Below are positions 7,226-10,301 of a DNA stretch of 10,301 bases, one piece after another (position 1 is the first letter of the stretch; each line of letters opens with the position of its first letter). The translations under genes and the position numbers were made by a program. The notes beneath the pieces are model-generated. The model ran no database searches and was not told the origin of the DNA. It saw only the letters and a list, made by a program, of their open reading frames with translations. This DNA comes from Cytophagaceae bacterium (GTDB taxonomy: Bacteria > Bacteroidota > Bacteroidia > Cytophagales > Flexibacteraceae), in assembly GCA_947464365.1 (NCBI GenBank), contig CANHWS010000109.1, positions 1 through 10,301 of the forward strand. The letters are read 5' to 3'.

Positions 7226-8200
7226 TTACTCAGCAGCAGGCTCCGTTGGCTCTGGGTCTTTAGCTTCTGGCAGTGCAGCAGATGCCTCTTCCGTGGTGTT
7301 GGCCTCTGCCTTCTTTTTCCGGAAGAGATTCACCAAATAGGCACCTAGCCCACCAACCCCAAGGATGATGACCTTGATAAACTTCAGGAAAAACGCTGCA
7401 ATGATCGAGAAGAACCCAGCCTTGGCCAGCACCTTGCCTGCAATCAGGCCACCGATGCCATACGCTGCTAGTTTGTCAATTGAGCTGTCAAACTCGTCAT
7501 ATCGGCTACCTGGTGTCACGACGAATTTGTCTAGCAAGTTCTCGCCAGCAGTTTTGACTTCAGCTAGGGTTGATTTGTCACAAACAGCATTGATCAAAAC
7601 CTTGCCTTCACGGGTCAGGACTACAAAGTTATAGTTGATGGTTGCTGTCGAGTCTTGCCCGAACCTCAGATCTTTGGCCCAGTGGAGCACATGTTTTTTG
7701 GCATCATAGAATGGCGAGGAAGCCCATCCTAAAAGCTGAATCGGTTGATAACCAGCCTCGATGCGTTCTGGATTTTCCTCAGTTAGCGACGACTTCATGT
7801 CCTCTAGCAACTCTTCGTAATCCATATCTTCCGCATCCGAGTCATCTATATGACCATCGCCAATGTATGAAATGACATAGAAGAACCCGCGCATCGTCGA
7901 GTCAGGATTGATTGCTACGATCAATCCCAAGACATCCTCATCTGGTGGATTGCCGAGTGATACTAGGTATTGATTTGCGTCTTTCTTGTTGAGAAACAGG
8001 TGATTTGGTGGCAGGGTGATTTTACCGATTTTGCCAATGTCAAACGTGCCGCTGTATTTTGGGTCATATTGATAGGCAGAATCTTGGCCTACAGCCTCTG
8101 CCTCCTGATCCGCTTCCTGACCAAAACAATGGGTCGGGAGCAAGCTACCAACGAACAATAGTACCAGGATAAATGCGTAGGAAATGATGGACTTTGTCAC
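7226..8200 (-). CDS. DUF2167 family membrane-anchored protein
   Basis: This 324-residue protein of unknown function matches the DUF2167 family in length and motifs. Residues 1-27 are a signal peptide (hydrophobic FILVLLFVGSLL, ending HCFG|Q). Family landmarks include GNPPDEDVLGLIV (about 83-95), FFYVISYIGDGHIDDSDAEDMDYEEL (106-131, given here only as position and outline), GYQPIQLLGWASSPFYD (150-166), HWAKDLRFG (173-181), INYNFVVLTREG (188-199) and SSIDKLAAYGIGGLIAG (239-255). A hydrophobic stretch at about 247-293, ending in RKKK, forms one or two membrane segments, and a Glu/Pro/Ala-rich tail follows. The start is GTG at 8198-8200; the frame is closed upstream by a TGA 15 codons before it, with no ATG between. 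The gene is convergent with copy 1 and divergent from copy 2, so it is probably transcribed alone. No biochemical role is established for the family. Confidence 0.88.
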   Translation of the reverse strand: MTKSIISYAFILVLLFVGSLLPTHCFGQEADQEAEAVGQDSAYQYDPKYSGTFDIGKIGKITLPPNHLFLNKKDANQYLVSLGNPPDEDVLGLIVAINPDSTMRGFFYVISYIGDGHIDDSDAEDMDYEELLEDMKSSLTEENPERIEAGYQPIQLLGWASSPFYDAKKHVLHWAKDLRFGQDSTATINYNFVVLTREGKVLINAVCDKSTLAEVKTAGENLLDKFVVTPGSRYDEFDSSIDKLAAYGIGGLIAGKVLAKAGFFSIIAAFFLKFIKVIILGVGGLGAYLVNLFRKKKAEANTTEEASAALPEAKDPEPTEPAAE

Positions 8201-8482
8201 GTGGTAGCTTGTAAGTGATGGGGTTAGGCACCAATAATAGGCTCACAAACATAAGTACGGCTTCGGAATCTGTAATTGGTTGAGGCCCAAGAAAATTTTA
8301 AACGAGCGAACGTGAAAGAATATTGTAAAAGCTAGGCAACCTTAACTGTGAATCACTTGTCTTCCTTTAGTACACCAATTGGTTAGTAAAGCAGCATTGA
8401 TAGGCAATTGCCCTATTTCCCTCCCCAACGTAGCTTACTACTGACCCCTCGTAGCATCGATCACGTTTAATTTTTACCTAGC
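8201..8482. other. Divergent intergenic region upstream of DUF2167 gene and copy 2
   Basis: This 282-base region should carry the promoters of both neighbours. On the minus strand, TATTATTG (8232-8239) differs from the Bacteroidota -7 consensus TAnnTTTG at one position and lies about 32 bases before the GTG of the DUF2167 gene, but no matching -33 TTTG was found at the right distance. On the plus strand the shared 60-base element occupies 8335-8394. No gene was seen. Confidence 0.5.
8335..8394 (+). promoter_or_regulatory. Conserved upstream element of copy 2
   Basis: This is the counterpart of the block at 3827-3886, with 49 of 60 positions identical and no gaps. It starts 148 bases before the copy 2 ATG, against 143 bases for copy 1. 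In this copy the core contains the 10-base palindrome accaattggt (8374-8383); in copy 1 only the central caattg is kept. A role in expression is inferred from position only. Confidence 0.55.
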
Positions 8483-8523
8483 ATGGATTTTCGAAGATTA
8501 ATTAGTCGCACACGGCTATTGCT
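8483..8523 (+). repeat. 41-base direct repeat, unit 2
   Basis: Identical to 3970-4010. Divergence starts at the third base of codon 14 (ctt in copy 1, ctg here). Confidence 0.9.
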
Positions 8524-10301
8524 GGTGTGTATGCTCTGTGTAATAGCGCAGACAAGTTTTGGGCAATATGTAGTTGGTTCGGATTGGGCGGACCAAGTTG
8601 GGTATAGCCGCTTCAACATGATTTTTAGTGGCACTAGCACCAATACCATTGCCTACTATCCTGCCACCGGGGATATATCCATCATCTGGACCTATGCGCG
8701 GGGCATTAATCAGTTTGGTCGGACAGTTGGCTACAATCATTTTGACAAACGGAGCAACCGTTGGCTCTGGTCTGGCGGCATCACTAATCCTGGTAGCATT
8801 GGTGACTCCTGCAACTATCAAGTTTCGCCATTGATGCCTGCATGTAACAGTCAACAAACAGGATCTGGATTTCAGAATGGAAGAGTAGGTTGGCCCAATT
8901 TGATTTGGGATGGGCAACGAGAGGCAATAGTTAACTATGCTGCCTATCCTAATGACCCTAATGGCTTTACAAGAATACATACTATGAAGCCGAGATCTGG
9001 GTCATATCTGGCGCAAATGACACAAAGCCGGGTGGCGGTGGATACTGTAAGAAGGGATATCACTAAGGAGGCCTTGTTCCATACAACAGCTAGTGCGGAT
9101 GCAAACAACTATCTCCTCACGATATCTCATGATACACTCAATAACCCTGGGCTATTAGCTGGGGGTACTTTAAACAATCTAATCCTTTACCATAGCACCA
9201 ACTTGGGTACCACTTGGACGCCCAATACCATTCCTTTTGTCAATGTGGCCAATGGTATTAGTAATGTTTGGGGGTATGTTGCCATCGATGCCAAGGACAA
9301 TATGGTTGCAATTGTTGCAGAATGTAATAATGCAAAAGGTGATGACCGTCGAACGTACCTGTTTAAATCAAGCTACAAAGGGTTGCCAGGTACATGGTCA
9401 TCCAGATTGATTGCACAGCGGACAAAAAGCGATGTGGCCAATCTGGGAGGGAAATTTGTCACCCCAGCAGGCGATGGCCTATATAGTGTGCTGATTGACA
9501 ACGCCAACAAAGTTCATATTTCAATGCATGCCGGCAGTATCAATCTAGATTCGTTTAGCGTTGGGATATATGGTAACGGAGGCCTTCCGAATGCATCGTT
9601 TTCCAAACTCTATTACTGGAACGAGGATATGCAGGGTGTCAATGGTTATCGCACTTTGACCGGGATCCTAGACCTTAACCATGATGGGATGATCGATACT
9701 CCGGATTATGGGCAAGCTGGAGCCCCTGGCACTTATTTCCATGCGGGTTTATCATTTTCAAACATGAGTGTGGATCAATACAACAACCTTTACATCACCT
9801 ATAGTGGTTGTGTTGAGGGCACCCAAAACACAAGCAACTCGGAGGTAACCCGCGACCTTTATGTTATGGCGTCTTATGATGGAGGGGTAAGGTGGACCAA
9901 CCCCATTAATATTGCAGGGCGCTTGTCAATCCGGAACTGTCGTTCGGATGACGACGGTTCAACAGGGGCCGGTATCTACGAAGAAGCTTTCCCTTCAGTC
10001 GTCAAACGCATTGGGGCAGATGATAAACTGCACATTGCGTTTTACTCGAGTCATTATGCAGGATTTCATCCTGCGGCAAACCTCTCAACACGAAATATGA
10101 GAGAATATCTAGTCTCCTATAAAGCCATCAGCACTCATGACATCGAGGGCTCATTCCTGAAGGCCAATTTGCCTACCCAAGTTTGTGCTGGGGCAACAAT
10201 ACCAATCACGGTATCTGCACCTACCAATCGGGTTTGTATTTATGGCCCATTAACTGCTACATCGGTGTTTCGGGCAGAGCTAGACACCACGGGGTTTGGG
10301 G
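8483..10301 (+). CDS. T9SS-type secreted beta-propeller protein, copy 2 (3' end outside window)
   Basis: This is the intact paralogue of copy 1, with 606 codons open from the ATG at 8483 to the window edge and no in-frame stop. The signal peptide (MDFRRLISRTRLLLVCMLCV, ending TSFG|Q at residue 27) is nearly the same as in copy 1. The mature part has the Asp-box STNLGTTW at residues 238-245, an EF-hand-like loop DLNHDGMIDTPD (397-408) with Asp/Asn/Asp at positions 1, 3 and 5, and the Asp-box SYDGGVRW (464-471). The Cys-containing start of an Ig-like region (QVCAGATIPITVSAPTNRVC) follows. Copy 1 has about 330 further codons with PKD-like and T9SS sorting domains, so copy 2 probably ends the same way, but that part is not in view. 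The fold suggests a surface or secreted binding or sugar-related protein. No catalytic residues could be assigned. Confidence 0.88.
   Translation, partial: MDFRRLISRTRLLLVCMLCVIAQTSFGQYVVGSDWADQVGYSRFNMIFSGTSTNTIAYYPATGDISIIWTYARGINQFGRTVGYNHFDKRSNRWLWSGGITNPGSIGDSCNYQVSPLMPACNSQQTGSGFQNGRVGWPNLIWDGQREAIVNYAAYPNDPNGFTRIHTMKPRSGSYLAQMTQSRVAVDTVRRDITKEALFHTTASADANNYLLTISHDTLNNPGLLAGGTLNNLILYHSTNLGTTWTPNTIPFVNVANGISNVWGYVAIDAKDNMVAIVAECNNAKGDDRRTYLFKSSYKGLPGTWSSRLIAQRTKSDVANLGGKFVTPAGDGLYSVLIDNANKVHISMHAGSINLDSFSVGIYGNGGLPNASFSKLYYWNEDMQGVNGYRTLTGILDLNHDGMIDTPDYGQAGAPGTYFHAGLSFSNMSVDQYNNLYITYSGCVEGTQNTSNSEVTRDLYVMASYDGGVRWTNPINIAGRLSIRNCRSDDDGSTGAGIYEEAFPSVVKRIGADDKLHIAFYSSHYAGFHPAANLSTRNMREYLVSYKAISTHDIEGSFLKANLPTQVCAGATIPITVSAPTNRVCIYGPLTATSVFRAELDTTGFG
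8648..8691 (+). repeat. 44-base direct repeat within coding sequence, unit 2
   Basis: Counterpart in copy 2 of the block at 4132-4175, in the same frame and at the matching place in the protein. Confidence 0.9.

Noticed and set aside
8516..8980. Minus-strand open frame of 154 codons opposite copy 2 (and a similar one at 4003-4305 opposite copy 1).
   Set aside because: Both are mirror frames of the conserved coding region, and their similarity to each other follows from the paralogy of the plus-strand genes.

Overview
The window looks like chromosomal DNA from a member of the Bacteroidota. Three things support this: the style of the RpoC protein, signal peptides that end in Phe-Gly|Gln, start codons without a visible Shine-Dalgarno sequence, and a C-terminal type IX secretion (T9SS) sorting domain with a YPNP motif. 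The genus cannot be named from the sequence alone.

Layout: (1) Bases 1-3641 hold most of rpoC, the beta-prime subunit of RNA polymerase. Its 5' end lies outside the window, and a strong intrinsic terminator at 3684-3725 closes the transcript. (2) Bases 3970-6792 hold a gene for a large secreted protein ('copy 1'). It has a signal peptide, two Asp-box (BNR) motifs suggesting a beta-propeller, an EF-hand-like calcium loop between them, Ig/PKD-like regions and a T9SS type A sorting domain. It is split by one in-frame TGA at 5149-5151, exactly where its paralogue has an Arg codon. (3) Bases 7226-8200, on the minus strand, encode a DUF2167 membrane-anchored protein. (4) Bases 8483-10301 hold an intact paralogue of the secreted protein ('copy 2'), open to the window edge.

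The two secreted-protein genes share more than their coding sequence. A 60-base ungapped upstream block matches at 49 of 60 positions and lies at nearly the same distance from each start codon. The coding regions are mosaic. Blocks of 41 and 44 bases near the 5' end are identical at the nucleotide level, while a 39-codon block further in has identical protein but 20 synonymous differences. This fits an older duplication, purifying selection on both copies, local gene conversion at the 5' end, and a recent nonsense mutation in copy 1.

No RNA genes, CRISPR arrays or insertion sequences were seen. The most interesting content is the small family of T9SS-exported propeller proteins with a shared leader and one recently broken (or possibly read-through) member. 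No functional link between it and rpoC or the DUF2167 gene is visible.
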